DNA of 64,000 bases, from assembly GCA_026636295.1 (NCBI GenBank), contig CP089460.1:248001-312000 (forward strand), written 5' to 3'. This DNA is from Medakamo hakoo (taxonomy: Eukaryota > Chlorophyta > Trebouxiophyceae > Coccomyxaceae). Positions 29,575 to 41,408 of the stretch are shown here, piece by piece. A program made the translations under genes and the position numbers. The notes below the pieces were generated by a model. The model did not search any database. It was not told where the DNA came from and was given only the letters and a program-made list of their open reading frames with translations. Each line of letters begins with the position of its first letter. Within the stretch, counting starts at the first letter, position 1.

Positions 29575-32073
29575 TCACTTGTCCACCTCCATGATCGCGG
29601 CCATGGCCGCCCGCCGCGCCGGCGTATCTTCGAACAAAGCATCTGTCAGGCGCAGGAGTGCGCGGCCGTTCAACCCAGCTTTGGCGGGTGCGCCACTCTT
29701 TGCTCTTTCAACGATCCCCGCCAGGCGCAGGGGCAGCAGGGTGAGCACTTCACGGAGTAAGGCGAGGCCGGGGGAGGACGCCGTGATGGCGGACGCGACA
29801 TCCGCGTCAGTCGAGCCGTCGCCGGCAGCCGCGGCAGCGTCGGTCTCGCCCAGCACCGCGCCGACCGCCCTCCCAGCCAGCGGCCCCAGCAACGCGGGCA
29901 GGGCGTCCGACCCGGCGGCCGAAATGTCGCGCAGGGCCAGGATGGAGGCCACGACCGTGCCGGCCACGGCTTCGACCAGGGCGGCGCCGACGGCGGCCCG
30001 TTCGCGCGGCGGTAGCAGAGGGTGGGCGAGGTCTCCGCCCGTCGCGCTCAGCGCGCCCAGCGCGCCCTTGACGCTCTCCGCCACGCCCGTGTCCGCGCCG
30101 CCGCCCGCGCCGTCCACCGTCGCTAGCACGGTCGGGCTGAAGGCTGCGCGAGTGGCGTCGGCCAAGCCGGCAGCCGCTTCTGCTGCGGCCTCTTTTAAAG
30201 CAGCCGCACCCGCGGCGCGCACCCTCTCCCCCGCCGCGGCCAGCACAGCCGGCGCGGCGGGCGCGCGCGCGCCCAGGGCCCGGCCGTGCGCGGCGAGGGC
30301 GGATGTCAAAGACGCGCCCACCCACGCGCAATCGTTACGCAGGGCGGCGGCCATCCGCAGGGGCAGCGCGGCGCTGGTGCCGTCGCCACCACCACCACCA
30401 CCTCTCAGCACGGGCTGGAGCAGCGCGCACAGCTCCGCGCCGTCCGCCGCGCCCCGGGCCAGGGCCTGGGCGGCGGAGGGTGACGCGGCCGACGCGGCGT
30501 TAGCGACCGTGGACGCGACTAAATCAGCCAGGGCCGCGCCCGACGGCGACACTTCAAACCGCCCCTCAGCGAGGAGGGGCGCGCCTGGGCCGGCGCCGCT
30601 GTTGCCCTCTCCCCAGTCCAGCCCGCCGGCCGTGCCGCCTTTCGCGGGCGGCGGCAAAGGCAGGCCGACCATGGTGAAGGCGTCGGCTGCTGCTGCTGCT
30701 GCACCGTCGACCAGGAGGGCCCGGGCAGCGGCGACGACGCCCACGCGCGCCGCGGCCGCCGCGCGGTCGGCGGCGCCGCCCACAAAGTCGGCGAGCCGAC
30801 TGTTGCCGCCATCGGCGGGCGCCAAGCCGGCTTTGCGGGTGGCGGACTCAAAGCGCAGAGCAGCCGCGGCTCGGTCGCGCCAGAGAGAGGACGTGGGCCG
30901 GGCGTCGCCTTCCTCGGCTCCACCACCACCAGCCGCAGGCGGCGGCGCCGCAGCCACCGGCGCGAGCCGGTTTTTGATGACCACAGCCGCGACGGGAGGC
31001 CAAAAACCGGCTTGCAGGGCGGGGAGGACGCCGGCAGAGGACGCTGCATCATCCCGGCGCAGCGGGTCCACCAGGGCGGCCCCCAGCAGGGCAGCCGCGC
31101 CCGCGGCCGCGTCTTCAGGGCTCACACCGCCCTCTGCATCCACCGCCCACCTGAAGAGCCCGGCCGACGCCTCCGCTTCAAAGCGGACGCCGTCCGGCAC
31201 GGGGTCTTCAAAGAGGGGGAGGATGAAGGCAGACGCCAGGGATGCACCTAGGGCTTCCGCGGCTGGTGCAGCAGCGGCGCGCTCGCCTCCTCCGTCCTCG
31301 AGCGCGGCGGCGGCGAGCAGCGCGTCCGCGGCCGGTCCGCCGCTCACGCGCGCGCCGCCGCCACGCCCGCCTGCGACGGGCGGCGGCAGCGCCGACACAG
31401 CCGACCCCAAGACGGCATCGATGGCACCACTACAAGCTTGGCGCAAGGCTTCAGCAGCCGCTGACGCGTCGTCGCTGCCGGACAGCGCGCCCAGGCCGCG
31501 CGCAGCGGCACCCAGCCGCCCGCCCTCCAGGTCGCCCGCCACCGTCCCCGCCGCCTGCGCCAGGCCCGCCGCCGCCGCCGCGGCCGCCTGCCGTGCCCGG
31601 GCGTCAGCTAGCGAGGACGCGATGTCCGCGCTCTCGGCAGCCAAGGCGGCCAGGCGGGCGTCGTCGGCATTGTTTTCATCCGTGCCTTTCAACCCAGCGG
31701 CCAAGGCTGCGAGCGGTGGTGGTGGGTGTGCGCCGTCGCCCTCTTCTTCTTCTGCTTCTGCCGTGACAGCGTCCGCTAGAGCCGCGTACGCGGCAACACG
31801 GGCCGCGTCCGCCCGGGCGGCCAGGGCGTCGCAGTACTCTTGCAGGGCGGATGCGGACAGGCCCTGTTGAGGTGGGTTTGCGGTTGTGAGCTTTTTGTGA
31901 GGGAATGAACGCGCGTGCGTTGCGCCAGGGGAGGCGTGGTGAGGCGCCCTGACGCTGGTTCAGTCCCTCCACCTCAGCGGGTGCGGCCACGCCTCAGCAC
32001 GCCAGCGTGCACACTCCATGCTCACCTCGGCTTCCACGCGGGCCGGGAGCAGGGCGAGCGTGGACTCGACCAT
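29575..32073 (-). CDS. ZW10: ZW10-like protein (NRZ/Dsl1 tether, kinetochore)
   Basis: ZW10 works in the NRZ/Dsl1 complex that tethers Golgi-derived vesicles at the ER, and in animals also at kinetochores. Exons are 32073-32026 and 31863-29575 (778 residues). The protein is extremely alanine-rich but its helical layout and C terminus follow the family: IKNRLAPV mid-protein, an ALVEAVAGTVVASILALRDI helix corresponding to the ZW10 region before its last domain, and a final LLRLTDALFEDTPARRAAMA that parallels the RALFQNTERRAAAL ending known in human ZW10. The N terminus (MVESTLALLPARVEAE) is short; an in-frame ATG at 32154 is an alternative start. Low complexity makes homology hard to see, so I hold this at moderate confidence; another helical tether subunit is the main alternative. 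Confidence 0.6.
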
Positions 32074-32348
32074 GACGCTGGCGCGCGGTTGAATGGAGCA
32101 CGCTTTTGAGGGTAAAGGCACGGGAGCAACGCCTGTTTGATGGTCAACCGTCAAGCCCGAGGGCCGGGCGTCACGGCGGATGAGGCAGGTCTAGAAAGCG
32201 AGCACCTCCTTCCGTGTGGAAGGCGCGTGCTTTTTTTTTCCTTCTCGACGCCCGCATCGGCAGTCTGGCTCGCCTGCTCGACGCGTCTCGACGTGTCCTC
32301 ACACTCGTTTTCTTTTCCGCGACCCTCTCCGCACGTGCACGCCACGCC
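32074..32348. promoter_or_regulatory. Divergent region, ZW10-like / MnmG
   Basis: 275 bp between start codons, shrinking to 194 bp if ZW10 starts at 32154. A T9 run lies at about 32230-32238. No specific element recognised. Confidence 0.4.
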
Positions 32349-34742
32349 ATGGCGACGCCCCTCGCCCGGCATGGCGGCCATGCCACCACGTCGGCCAGAC
32401 AGCAGCCGGCGCTGTCGTCGCCCGCTTGGGCGCGCGCTCTTGGGCGTTGTGCGGCGCCGACACGCCGCGTCGGCCGTCGCCACCTCCACATTGCGGCCAC
32501 GCCCACGCCCACGCACAGCCCACGCCCGACCGTCCCCGTCCCGGACCCGTCAGCATCCGGCCTGACACCCACTGGCGACGCCGATTCCGATTACGACGTC
32601 ATCGTCGTGGGCGCGGGCCACGCGGGCGTGGAAGCCGCGCTCGCGGCGTGCCGGTATGGTGCGCGCACTTTACTCGTGACGCTGTCGCTCGACCGCATCG
32701 CATGGCAGGTGAGTGCAGTGTTGAAGAATGGGCCTGGCCTGGTGAACGAGGGAAATGAGCGCTGTGGTGTGCGTGCGCCGCCCGCTTCCGTTTTTCTCTC
32801 GCGCCGACCGAGGACCTAGCCGCACCATCCCTCCCACCCACCCATCCAACACACACAGCCCTGCAACCCGGCCGTCGGTGGACCCGCCAAATCCCAGCTC
32901 GTCCACGAAGTCGACGCCCTGGGCGGCGCCATGGGTAAACTTGCCGACGCGACCTACCTCCAAAAACGGACGCTCAACGCGTCCAAGGGGCCCGCGGTGT
33001 GGGCGCTGAGGGCGCAGACAGACAAGCACGCCTACTCTGCCGCCGCACGCGCCGCGCTGGAAACCGCCGGCCACGCGACGGGCGGCCTGCTGCACATGCG
33101 GGAAGCCATGGTCACGGGCGTGGAGGTGGGGCCGGACGGCCGGCTGGCCGCCCTGACGACCTTCTTCGGCGGGCGGCTGGCCTGCCGGGCGGCCGTGCTG
33201 ACGACTGGCACGTTTGGCAACGGCCGCATCTGGGTGGGCCGGGCGTCCATGCCGGCGGGCCGGGCGGGAGAAGCGCCCGCCGTCGGCCTGACGGAAGCGC
33301 TGGTGGGCCTGGGCATGGAAGCGGGCCGGCTGAAGACGGGGACGCCGGCGCGCGTGGATGCGGGCACGGTCGACTTTTCGCGGACGGAGCCGCAGCCGGG
33401 CGACCCGCACCCGCGCTGGTTTTCGTTCGACCCGTCCGCCCACGTCCCGCGGCCCCAAGTCCCGTGCCACCTCACCCGCACGACGGCCGCCACGCACGCC
33501 CTGATTCGTGAGCACCTGGGTGAATCGCCCACGTACGGAGGGTGGGCGGGCGACATGGGCCCCGGGCCGCGGTACTGCCCGTCCATTGAAGACAAGGTCG
33601 TGCGCTTCCCTGCGCGCGAGTCGCACCAGGTGTTTTTGGAGCCGGAGGGCGCGTCGACGCGCGAGCTGTACGTCCAGGGCTTTTCCACTGGCCTGCCAGA
33701 ACGCGTCCAACTGGCCATGCTGCGCACGCTGCCCGGCCTGGAAGCCGTGCGCATGCTGCGCCCGGCCTACGCGGTCGAGTACGATTACTTCCCCGCGACC
33801 CAGCTCGACCCGACCCTGCAAGCGTCCCGCACCCTGCCCGGCCTGTTCCTGGCCGGCCAAATCAATGGGACGACGGGGTATGAGGAAGCGGCGGCCCAAG
33901 GCCTGCTCGCCGGCCTCAACGCCGCCCGGCTGGCGGGCGGCGGGGAGCCTGTGTGGCTGGGCCGGGAGTCGAGCTACCTGGGCACGCTCGTCGACGACCT
34001 CACCACCAAAGACTTGCGGGAACCGTACCGCGTGCTGACCTCCCGGTCCGAGCACCGCATGGCGCTGCGGTCCGACAACGCAGACGCCCGGCTGACGCGG
34101 TTGGGGGCGGCGTGGGGCATCGTCCCACCCGACCGGCTCGCCGCGTTCGAGGCCAAGGCCGCACGCGCCGCGGCCGAGCGCGCGCGCCTGGACAGGACGC
34201 GCATCCCGGCCGACCACCCTGCCGCCGCCGCGGCGGCGGCCGCGTCGGGCCAGGGCATCCCACCGCTGGTGAGCCTGACGGAGCTGCTGAAACGGCCGCA
34301 CGTGCACTACAGCCTCCTGGAAGCCCACGGCTGCGGGCCGGACGAGCGCGGCGGCGGCCAGCCGCTGCCGCCGCATGAGAGGGAAGCGATCGAGATCGAG
34401 GTCAAGTACGAGGGCTTTGTGTCACGCGCCGCACGCCAGGCTGCTGCCGATGCGGCGCGCGCCGCTGCGAAGCTGCCGTCGGACCTGGACTATGCGGCCA
34501 TTCCAACGCTGTCGTTGGAAGCACGGGAAAAGCTGGGCCGCGCGCGGCCCGCGAGCGTCGGGCAAGCCGCGCGCATGGGCGGCGTCTCACCGGCCGACGT
34601 GTCGGCGCTCTTGATTCACTTGGCGGCCGTGAAAAAAGCAAAGAAGGGTGCGAGCGGGAGTGAGGAGGATGAGGAGGATGGTCCGCTGTCCCGGCGGGCG
34701 CGGCGGGAGGCGCGGGTCGCCGAAGCGGGTAGAGCTGGTTGA
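32349..34742 (+). CDS. MTO1: MnmG/GidA/MTO1, tRNA U34 carboxymethylaminomethyl-modifying enzyme
   Basis: MnmG is an FAD enzyme that, with MnmE, modifies the wobble uridine of organellar tRNAs. Exons are 32349-32708 and 32859-34742 (747 residues). The N-terminal ~70 residues form an Arg/Ala/Thr presequence, so the product goes to mitochondria or plastids. The FAD fold starts [16 protein letters not shown]; other signatures are [46 protein letters not shown] and [20 protein letters not shown]. The C-terminal domain ends with the YEGF(V)SRA and [20 protein letters not shown] blocks. An acidic then basic tail of about 40 residues ([16 protein letters not shown]) goes beyond the bacterial enzyme. 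The PPR-SMR gene follows 115 bp later on the same strand. Confidence 0.96.
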
Positions 34743-34857
34743 AGCGGCGAGATGGGACATGTTAACAGACACGTTTCGCGGCTAGAACGATACACGCAGA
34801 CGGCCCACCATGGCGCTTTCCACCGCCTCTCTCACTCCCTACACTGACTAATTAGTC

Positions 34858-37236
34858 ATGTTGCGCCGGGCTGTCGCCCACGCGGCAACCCTGGCATGGC
34901 GGCAAGGTGGCGGCAGCCGTGCCTTGAGCAGGGCCTCTCCGGCGGCATTGGCCGCCGCGGATGCGGCCGCGTCAACGCCGCCGCCGCCGGCAGCACGCGG
35001 CACCGCCGCCGGCACACCCAGCCCCAGCAGTCGGGGTGAGAAGAGTGCGCCGAGGACTAGACAGGCGGCGGCGCCACCGCATCGCTTGGGCCTGCCCATC
35101 GGCGCGACGCACCCGGCCCGCTTTCCCCGCCGGCCCTGCCACCGCGCCACCTCCTCGGACGACGACGACGGCGGCGGCGGCGGCCGCGGCGGGCCGGAGG
35201 GCACGTCTGAACGACGCCCGTCCTTTTGGCGACGGCCCAGGGGCGGCAGTGAGCTGGCGGCTGCCAAGTCGGCGGCTTTGGCGGAGGCGCTGGCGGCTGG
35301 GCGGCCGCCGCCGCCCCCGCCAGGCGGTGGCGACCCGCTGCGCCCGTTTCTCGTCGCTCGCCGCATGGCGGCCGCGCCGTCGGCAGCGGCAGCCAAGGAA
35401 CTCATGAGCCTGGCGCTGGCGGCCGGCATGGCCCTGGACGGCCGCCACTTCACGCTGCTGGCCTCCCGCTTCGGACAGGAAGCGGACCCGGCCGGCGTGC
35501 GGTCTGTGATCGCCGACGCGCGCGCCGCCGGCCTGCCGCCCCACCGCCAGTGGTTCACCTCTTTGATCGCCGCGCACGGCCGGCGCAAGGACGTGGCGGG
35601 CGCCCGGGCTGCACACCGTGAACTGGACGCGCTGTTCGGGTCTGATGAACGGTCCGTGGCGGCCCTCGTCTCGGCGTTGGCCGGGGCCGGGCGCGCGGCG
35701 GAAGCCGCCGAAACCGTGGCGGCCCTGCGCGCGCGCGCAGCGGGCGACGCCACCGCGGGCGTCTGGGCGGCGCCCGCGGCGCCCGCGGACGACTGGGCGC
35801 TGACGGGCGGTGGTGGGCGTGGGCCACGCCCCGGCGGCCCCCGCCCGCCCGTGTCCGCCCTCAAGCCGACGCTGCGGACGTACACAGCGCTCCTGTGCGC
35901 GCACGCAGAGGCAAAGGATACGGCGGGCGCGCGAGCCACGCTCGCCGCCATGGCCGCGGACGGCGTCGACGCGAGCGCCGCCCGCCCTCAGCGCGCCCTG
36001 CTGCGCCTCTATACGCGCGTGGGCGATGAGCGGGCGGCGCGGGCGGCGCTGGCGGGCGTGGCCGCGGCGTCGCCGGGCGGCGTCGCGGCCGAGGAAGATT
36101 GGGCGTCGCTCGCCAACCTGGTGGCGGAGCGGGCCGGCCCGGCCGGCGTGCACGCCGTGCTGGCCGAAGCCGACGCCGCCGGCACCCGCCCAGGCACCGC
36201 CTGTTACACGGCGCTCGTCTACGCCCGGGCGGCGGCGGGCGACACGGCGGGCGCGGACGCGGCCGCGGTGGAAATGCGCGCGCGGCGCGTCCCGCTGTCG
36301 CGCTTCACCTACGGCGCCCTGATCCAGGCCCACGCCCGGCGCGGCGACTTTGCGGGGGCGGAGGCCGCGCACCGCGAGCAGGCGGCCGACCCGTGCGCGG
36401 GGCCCGACCCCGTGTCGGACGCGGCCCTGGTGGAGGCCGCGTGCCAGGCCTGGTGGAACGGCGGGCGGTCCCGCCCCGCCCTGCTGGCCGCGGCCTGGCA
36501 GGCCGCCCTGCGCCTGCGCGTCGTCGACCCGACCCGCCTGTTCCCGGCGAGGTGGACGGGTGCGAGGTCGGCCGCCAGCGCGGCGTCGGGCGGTCCGCCT
36601 GTGTGGCAGGCGGGCGCCGTCCACCCCTGGGCGGTGGCGGCGAGGTGGGGGGTGGGCGGCCGCGCCGCGCGCGCGGCGCGCGGGGGCCGCCAGACCACGT
36701 CACAGGGCCACACCGCGCCCTTTGTCTTGGTGGACATCCACCACTCCGCGCACTGGCCCGCGCAACTTGGGTTGTTGGCCGCGCTCGATCGGCTGCTGGT
36801 CGCGGGCTGGCGCGGCGGCGCGGCGCACGTGCCGCCGGCGGGGGCCGCGCACGAGCGCTGGGTCGCGGCGCGCGCGGGCGCGGCCGCCTCCACGCCGGCG
36901 CTCCACGTCATCACCGGCATCGGCCGGCGGTCCCGTCAGCGTCACACGTCGGTCGTCCGGCACGCGGCCATTTCCCTGCTGCACCGGCTGGGGCTGCCCG
37001 TGAAACTGGCGCCCGGGAATGAGGGCGTCGTGGTGGTGTCGGGCGCCGAGGTCGCGCGGCTGTTTGCCGACTGCGACGCCGCGTGCGCACTGGGTGGCCG
37101 TGGCAGGAACGAGCGCGGCTGGCGCCGGCTCTTGCCCACGCACTGTGCGGACGTGCTGGACGGAGAGAGCCCGGGGCCCGACCCGTTTCGCGTGGATGGG
37201 AGGGCGGGTGGTGGCGGAGGTGGGTCACAGTTTTAG
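34858..37236 (+). CDS. Pentatricopeptide-repeat protein with C-terminal SMR domain
   Basis: PPR-SMR proteins bind organellar RNA or DNA; the group includes GUN1 and pTAC2 of plant plastids. A single exon of 792 residues. A presequence-like head and an acid/Gly linker lead into about eight helical repeats of the PPR type (for example LRTYTALLCAHAEAKDTAGA, TACYTALVYARAAAGDTAGA, RFTYGALIQAHARRGDFAGA). The C-terminal SMR domain reads VLVDIHHSAHWPAQLGLLAA and LHVITGIGRRSRQR, with the Gly-rich TGxGRxS loop intact, but the usual LDLHG of catalytic SMR domains is VDIHH, so nuclease activity is doubtful. The start at 34858 is the first ATG. Proteinaceous RNase P was considered but the C-terminal domain is SMR, not a NYN nuclease. 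Confidence 0.9.
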   Translation: MLRRAVAHAATLAWRQGGGSRALSRASPAALAAADAAASTPPPPAARGTAAGTPSPSSRGEKSAPRTRQAAAPPHRLGLPIGATHPARFPRRPCHRATSSDDDDGGGGGRGGPEGTSERRPSFWRRPRGGSELAAAKSAALAEALAAGRPPPPPPGGGDPLRPFLVARRMAAAPSAAAAKELMSLALAAGMALDGRHFTLLASRFGQEADPAGVRSVIADARAAGLPPHRQWFTSLIAAHGRRKDVAGARAAHRELDALFGSDERSVAALVSALAGAGRAAEAAETVAALRARAAGDATAGVWAAPAAPADDWALTGGGGRGPRPGGPRPPVSALKPTLRTYTALLCAHAEAKDTAGARATLAAMAADGVDASAARPQRALLRLYTRVGDERAARAALAGVAAASPGGVAAEEDWASLANLVAERAGPAGVHAVLAEADAAGTRPGTACYTALVYARAAAGDTAGADAAAVEMRARRVPLSRFTYGALIQAHARRGDFAGAEAAHREQAADPCAGPDPVSDAALVEAACQAWWNGGRSRPALLAAAWQAALRLRVVDPTRLFPARWTGARSAASAASGGPPVWQAGAVHPWAVAARWGVGGRAARAARGGRQTTSQGHTAPFVLVDIHHSAHWPAQLGLLAALDRLLVAGWRGGAAHVPPAGAAHERWVAARAGAAASTPALHVITGIGRRSRQRHTSVVRHAAISLLHRLGLPVKLAPGNEGVVVVSGAEVARLFADCDAACALGGRGRNERGWRRLLPTHCADVLDGESPGPDPFRVDGRAGGGGGGSQF

Positions 37237-37466
37237 AAAGGGCGTGAGTAAGCGCGGAAAGAGAGTTGTCTCGTCGTTCGGGGCGGCCTGGGGCGTGGCG
37301 CGGACACTGCATCCCGCTTCGTCCCCAAACCATCTCTCTCTCTCGGACGTGACCACAGCACCTGCGCTGCCGGAGTGGCGAGGCGCGTACGTGCGTGGTA
37401 TTGAAAAACAACAGGAAAAAAAGGGGCGTTGAGGTTTTTTTACTTTCATCCGTTCACTCCCCTGCC
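37237..37466. other. Convergent 3' region, PPR-SMR / NAT10
   Basis: 230 bp between stop codons; no recognised signal. Confidence 0.4.
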
Positions 37467-40400
37467 TCACCCCACCGCCCGGCGCTTGTTCCCGCCACTT
37501 TTCTTCCCCTTTTTCTTCCCGTCCCGCTTGTACATGGTCGGCGATGGCGTGGAAATGGCGGCAGCAGCGGCTTTTTTAGCGGACGGATCCGAGCGGACGG
37601 ACACGACGGCGCCGCTGGTCAGCGCACCACCCGCGGCTGCGGCGAGCGTTGTCGCCGACGGCCCCACCGCAAATTTGGACAGGCCGTCTTTCCCACCTAA
37701 AGCGGCCGCCACCTCAGCTGCCGCGACGCGGGCGGCTTCGCTGGCTGCCGCGTCCAGTTCCGCGTCCACGCCCGCGTCGGTCGGGTCGGGCGTGGGCAGG
37801 GCGGCGGCCGCGCGCGCGGCGGCCGCGCCTGGGAGCGCCGGCGCCAAATCCCCGCCCGCCGCCGCTTCGGCCCTGGCCGCCAAATGCGCGTGCAGCCGGC
37901 GGATGGCTTTGTTGAACAGGGCCATGGCCTGGTGGGAGGGCAGCGTCAGGGCCGCCGCCGCGTCGGGCGGGGACAGGCGTTGCAGGCCGACACAGACGAG
38001 CAGGGCGGCCTGCGCCGGGGAGAGGGTGACGGGCAGGCGGCCGCCCACCCAGGCGGCGGCGAGGGCGGGGATGAGGTCTCCCACCAGGGCAGCGTCGGCG
38101 AGCGCGGACGCGTACGCGCCCAGGCGGGCCAGGTCGTGCGGGGTGAGCGGGGTCCCGTCCGCGTGGACGACGGGCGGGTTGGTCGCGTCCGCGCCTTGCG
38201 CGGCCGCGCGCACGGCCTCGCCCGCTTCGGCGTCCGAGTAAGCCAGGCGCGGGGAGAGGAGGCCGAGGGCCAGGCCAGGGGCCAGGCCACGGGCGGGGCC
38301 GCCGAGCAGGGCGGCGGCCCGGCGGCGGAAGTCGGTCACAAAGGGCGTCGTCCACCCGGGCGGCGGCGGGTCGGGGCCTGTGCCCCCGCCGTCGAGCTCG
38401 CGCAGCACAATCACTGTGTGCTCGCCCGTCAGGTCGCTGGCCGTCTGCCGCAGGTACACAGGCACGTAGCCGGCCTTGCGCCAGAAGCCGTACAGGGCGG
38501 GCGTGGCGCCGAACGCGGCGGCCAGGTAGTGGACGGGCTCGGGCGGGCGGTCGGGCAGGGCGGTCAGGAGCGGGGGCAGGCCGCTCCGCGCGCGCAGCCG
38601 CTCCGAGTGCAGGGCGCCGCCCGCCGGGGCGGGCGCGGACGCCGCCCCCGCCTTTGGCTGCCCCGCGCCACCGCCGCGTCCGCCGCCACCGTCGCCTGCC
38701 TCGTCATCAGAAGACGACGCCAGGTCACCGCCGGCCAGGCCGCCCTCGTAGTACGACGCGAGCAGGGACAGCGCGCGCGACCCGTACCCAGCCCGCCCCA
38801 GCTCCGGGTGCACCGCCAGGCGCACCACCCGGGCGGCGGACAGGCGCGCAAAGCCCGCGTCCTGGAACTGTTGGCCGACAGTCCAGGGGACGAGGTCGCC
38901 CGCGGGCGCGTGGCCGTGGGCCAACGCCGCTTTGGCGGCGCCGGACGCGACGGCGCCCTCGAGCGCGACCTGGACGACCGCCAGCACGTCCGGCAGGCCG
39001 CCGCCCCGGCCCGCGTGTTCGGGGCGGGCCGGGCCGAGCAGCACAAACAGGCGGTGGGCGGGCGCGTCGGCCAGCATGACCAGGTCGTCCGGCGTGTTGC
39101 GGTAGTGGGACGCGGTCAGCAGGGCGACGGCCGCCTGGAGAAAGGCTTCCGCGGCCGCGTGCCCGGAAAACAGCGTGTCGCGTTCGACCGCGTACAGCGA
39201 GCACGCGGCCGGCGGGGGGAGGACGGCCGGCGGTGGGGGCAGGTGCGCGGCTGCGTCCAGGCACAGGACAGAGTGCAGCCAGGCCTCGACGCCGTCGCCG
39301 CGGGCGTACCGGATGGGGTCGGACAGCGTGACCTCCCTGAACGTGCGCGGGTGGGTGGTGGCGGCCGCGGGCGCGGGCGGGCCGTCGCCCGGCGCGGCCG
39401 GCCCGCCGGACGCGGCCTCGGACCGGAGCTGGGCCAGCAGCTTCAGGGACAGGGACCGGCCCGTGCCCTCGTACCCGTTCACCGTCGAGCACAGGAAGAC
39501 GAGGTACGGGCCGAGCAGGCGGCGGACGAGCGGGAGGGGGATGGCCGCGGCCTCGTCTATGACGACCAGCTCCGCGCTGCCCGCCACGCGGTCCGCGTGG
39601 TGGGGCAGGACGAACTGCACCGTCTGGCGGTGGGAACGGTAGACGTTGAGCCGGACGACCGCGCCCGCCAGGTCGGGCGACGTGGCTTCCACCAGGTCGT
39701 AGTCCGCGTGTTCGGCGAACCCGAGCGCGGCCAGGCCGCGCGTCGCGAAATCGAACAGCGTCCGCACGTTGTCGGGCGAGGGCGCGGTGACAAAGATGTT
39801 GGAGTAGCCCAACGCCAGGGCTCCGGCGATGCCCAGGCCCAGGGCAGCGGACTTGCCGCGGCCGCGGGCGGCGGTCAGGGCGACGGTGCCGCGGAGGGCC
39901 TTGTCCGACGCAGCGTCGAGGAACGTGACGACCGCGCGTGCCTGGTCGAGCGTCTTGGCTTGGGCGACGAGGTCGCCCGCCGGTTTGGCGTCGGCCAAGG
40001 AGGAGACAAGGTCGGCGAGCTCGGCCGCGGCTGGGTCGGGTGGGGGCGGGGAGTCGGCCAAGCGGGCGCCGCCGGCCGCGGCGGCGGCGGCCGACGAGGT
40101 CGGCAGCACATTCAACTCGTCGTCGACGATTAAGACCGCCGGCGACGCGGCCAAGGCCAGGACCAGGCGTTCATTGAAGCGCGGGACGAGCTCGGCGCAC
40201 GCCGACGCCGCGCCCGCACCGCGCAGGCGGGCGTGGACGTCCATTGTCAGGGAGTAGAGCCGGGTCAGGGAGTCCATCGCGGACAGGAGCAGCACGACCA
40301 GGCCGCCGCCCTCGACCGTTTCGATCGTCCGGGCCAGCAGCGACGGCGTCAGCGCTTCAAAGTCTTGCAGCACCGCCATGCCAAACGTGTTGCCCAGCAC

Positions 40401-41178
40401 CCGGTGCGAGTCGGCGTAGTGGCAGTACCGGATGTTGGTGGCCGCGACGAAGAGGGCGAAGGGGTCCTCCGCGTCCGCGTCCAGCAACCCGCGCGCGGCG
40501 AGCTTCTTCAGCTGGCGCATGCGCTTTTTCTTGTGGGAGGACAGGTATAGCTCCTTTTTGTAGCACCACAGGACGGACGGGCGGGCCTTGACGACGGTCT
40601 TCGAGAGCAGGTAGTGCAGGTTGACGACCTAGGGGGACGGATGGGTCGGGGGGGGGGGGGGGCGAGTTGGTGAGTGTGTGTGCGAGAGGGGACGGGGCGG
40701 GCGGGCGTGAGGGACGCGGGGACAGGCACGGAGGTCGGGCTCGAGTGATTGGGTCACCAATACGGCTCCTTTCCTTGAGGCGTGGCTAGCGCCGCCGTCT
40801 CTCCCTCCCCCGCCACGCGAGACAGAATGAGAGAGAGAGAGAGGTTGATGGAGGAACGCAGGCACGGCAGGCGGCTAGCCGCTAGCCGTCGCCGTCGGCG
40901 CGAACAAAAATAAACGCCCCGCACCAGCGGCCCAAAACTCACCTGGTCCCGCGCTTTATCGCCCACGATGACAAACAGGGACCGCGTGTTGGTGGCGACG
41001 CCATGCTCGACCAGGGCGCGGACCTGTGTTGGTTTGGTGTGGGGCGTGGCAGAGCGCGTCGTCAGTTTTTTTTTCGTGTCGGCGGCCCGGCTGCATGCGG
41101 TGGCACCACGGCGCCACGCCCTCACCCGCCCGTCTCCCGTCTGCACCAACGCACCCGTGGATCCACTTTCTTCCGCAT
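37467..41178 (-). CDS. NAT10: RNA cytidine acetyltransferase NAT10/Kre33
   Basis: This enzyme makes N4-acetylcytidine in 18S rRNA and some tRNAs, in the nucleolus, using ATP and acetyl-CoA. Exons are 41178-41155 (only eight codons, MRKKVDPR), 41023-40943 and 40628-37467 (1,088 residues, close to the human 1,025 and yeast 1,056). The joined N terminus reads SLFVIVGDKARDQVVNLHYL and KARPSVLWCYKKELYLSSHK, exactly the family pattern. Then come the ATP-binding loop ARGRGKSAALGLG, a helicase-like domain (TAPSPDNVRTLFDF, VVIDEAAAIPLPLV), the GNAT domain (VVRLAVHPELGRAGYGSRAL), and a basic Lys/Arg tail for nucleolar targeting. Introns are placed on exact family alignment. Divergent from ADNT1 with 230 bp between starts. 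Confidence 0.97.
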
Positions 41179-41408
41179 GATGGGTGTATTTGTGCCCAAG
41201 GGAAAGCGCCACGTGTGCTGGCACACGAAGAAGAAAGCAGACGCGGCTAGCCACAATAGCGAGTCTGGGACCGATGCTCTGCAAAAAAAACAAGAAACCA
41301 CACCCCTTTCCTCGCGAGGGAAAAAAGCAGCGAGTGCGCCGCACTCGTCTGGGGCACCTGTCTTCCTTGCCGAGGGCGGCACGCCGTCCCCCTCCCTTCT
41401 ACAGCAGA
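41179..41408. promoter_or_regulatory. Divergent region, NAT10 / ADNT1
   Basis: 230 bp between start codons. An A-run is present (41281-41290). No defined motif. Confidence 0.4.

Noticed and set aside
34858-37236. Proteinaceous RNase P (PRORP)
   Set aside because: PPR repeats suggested it, but the C-terminal domain is SMR, with no NYN nuclease aspartates.
37884-40133. Long plus-strand open frame of about 750 codons opposite NAT10
   Set aside because: It mirrors the NAT10 coding exon. In GC-rich DNA the antisense frame lacks stops; no domain is seen.
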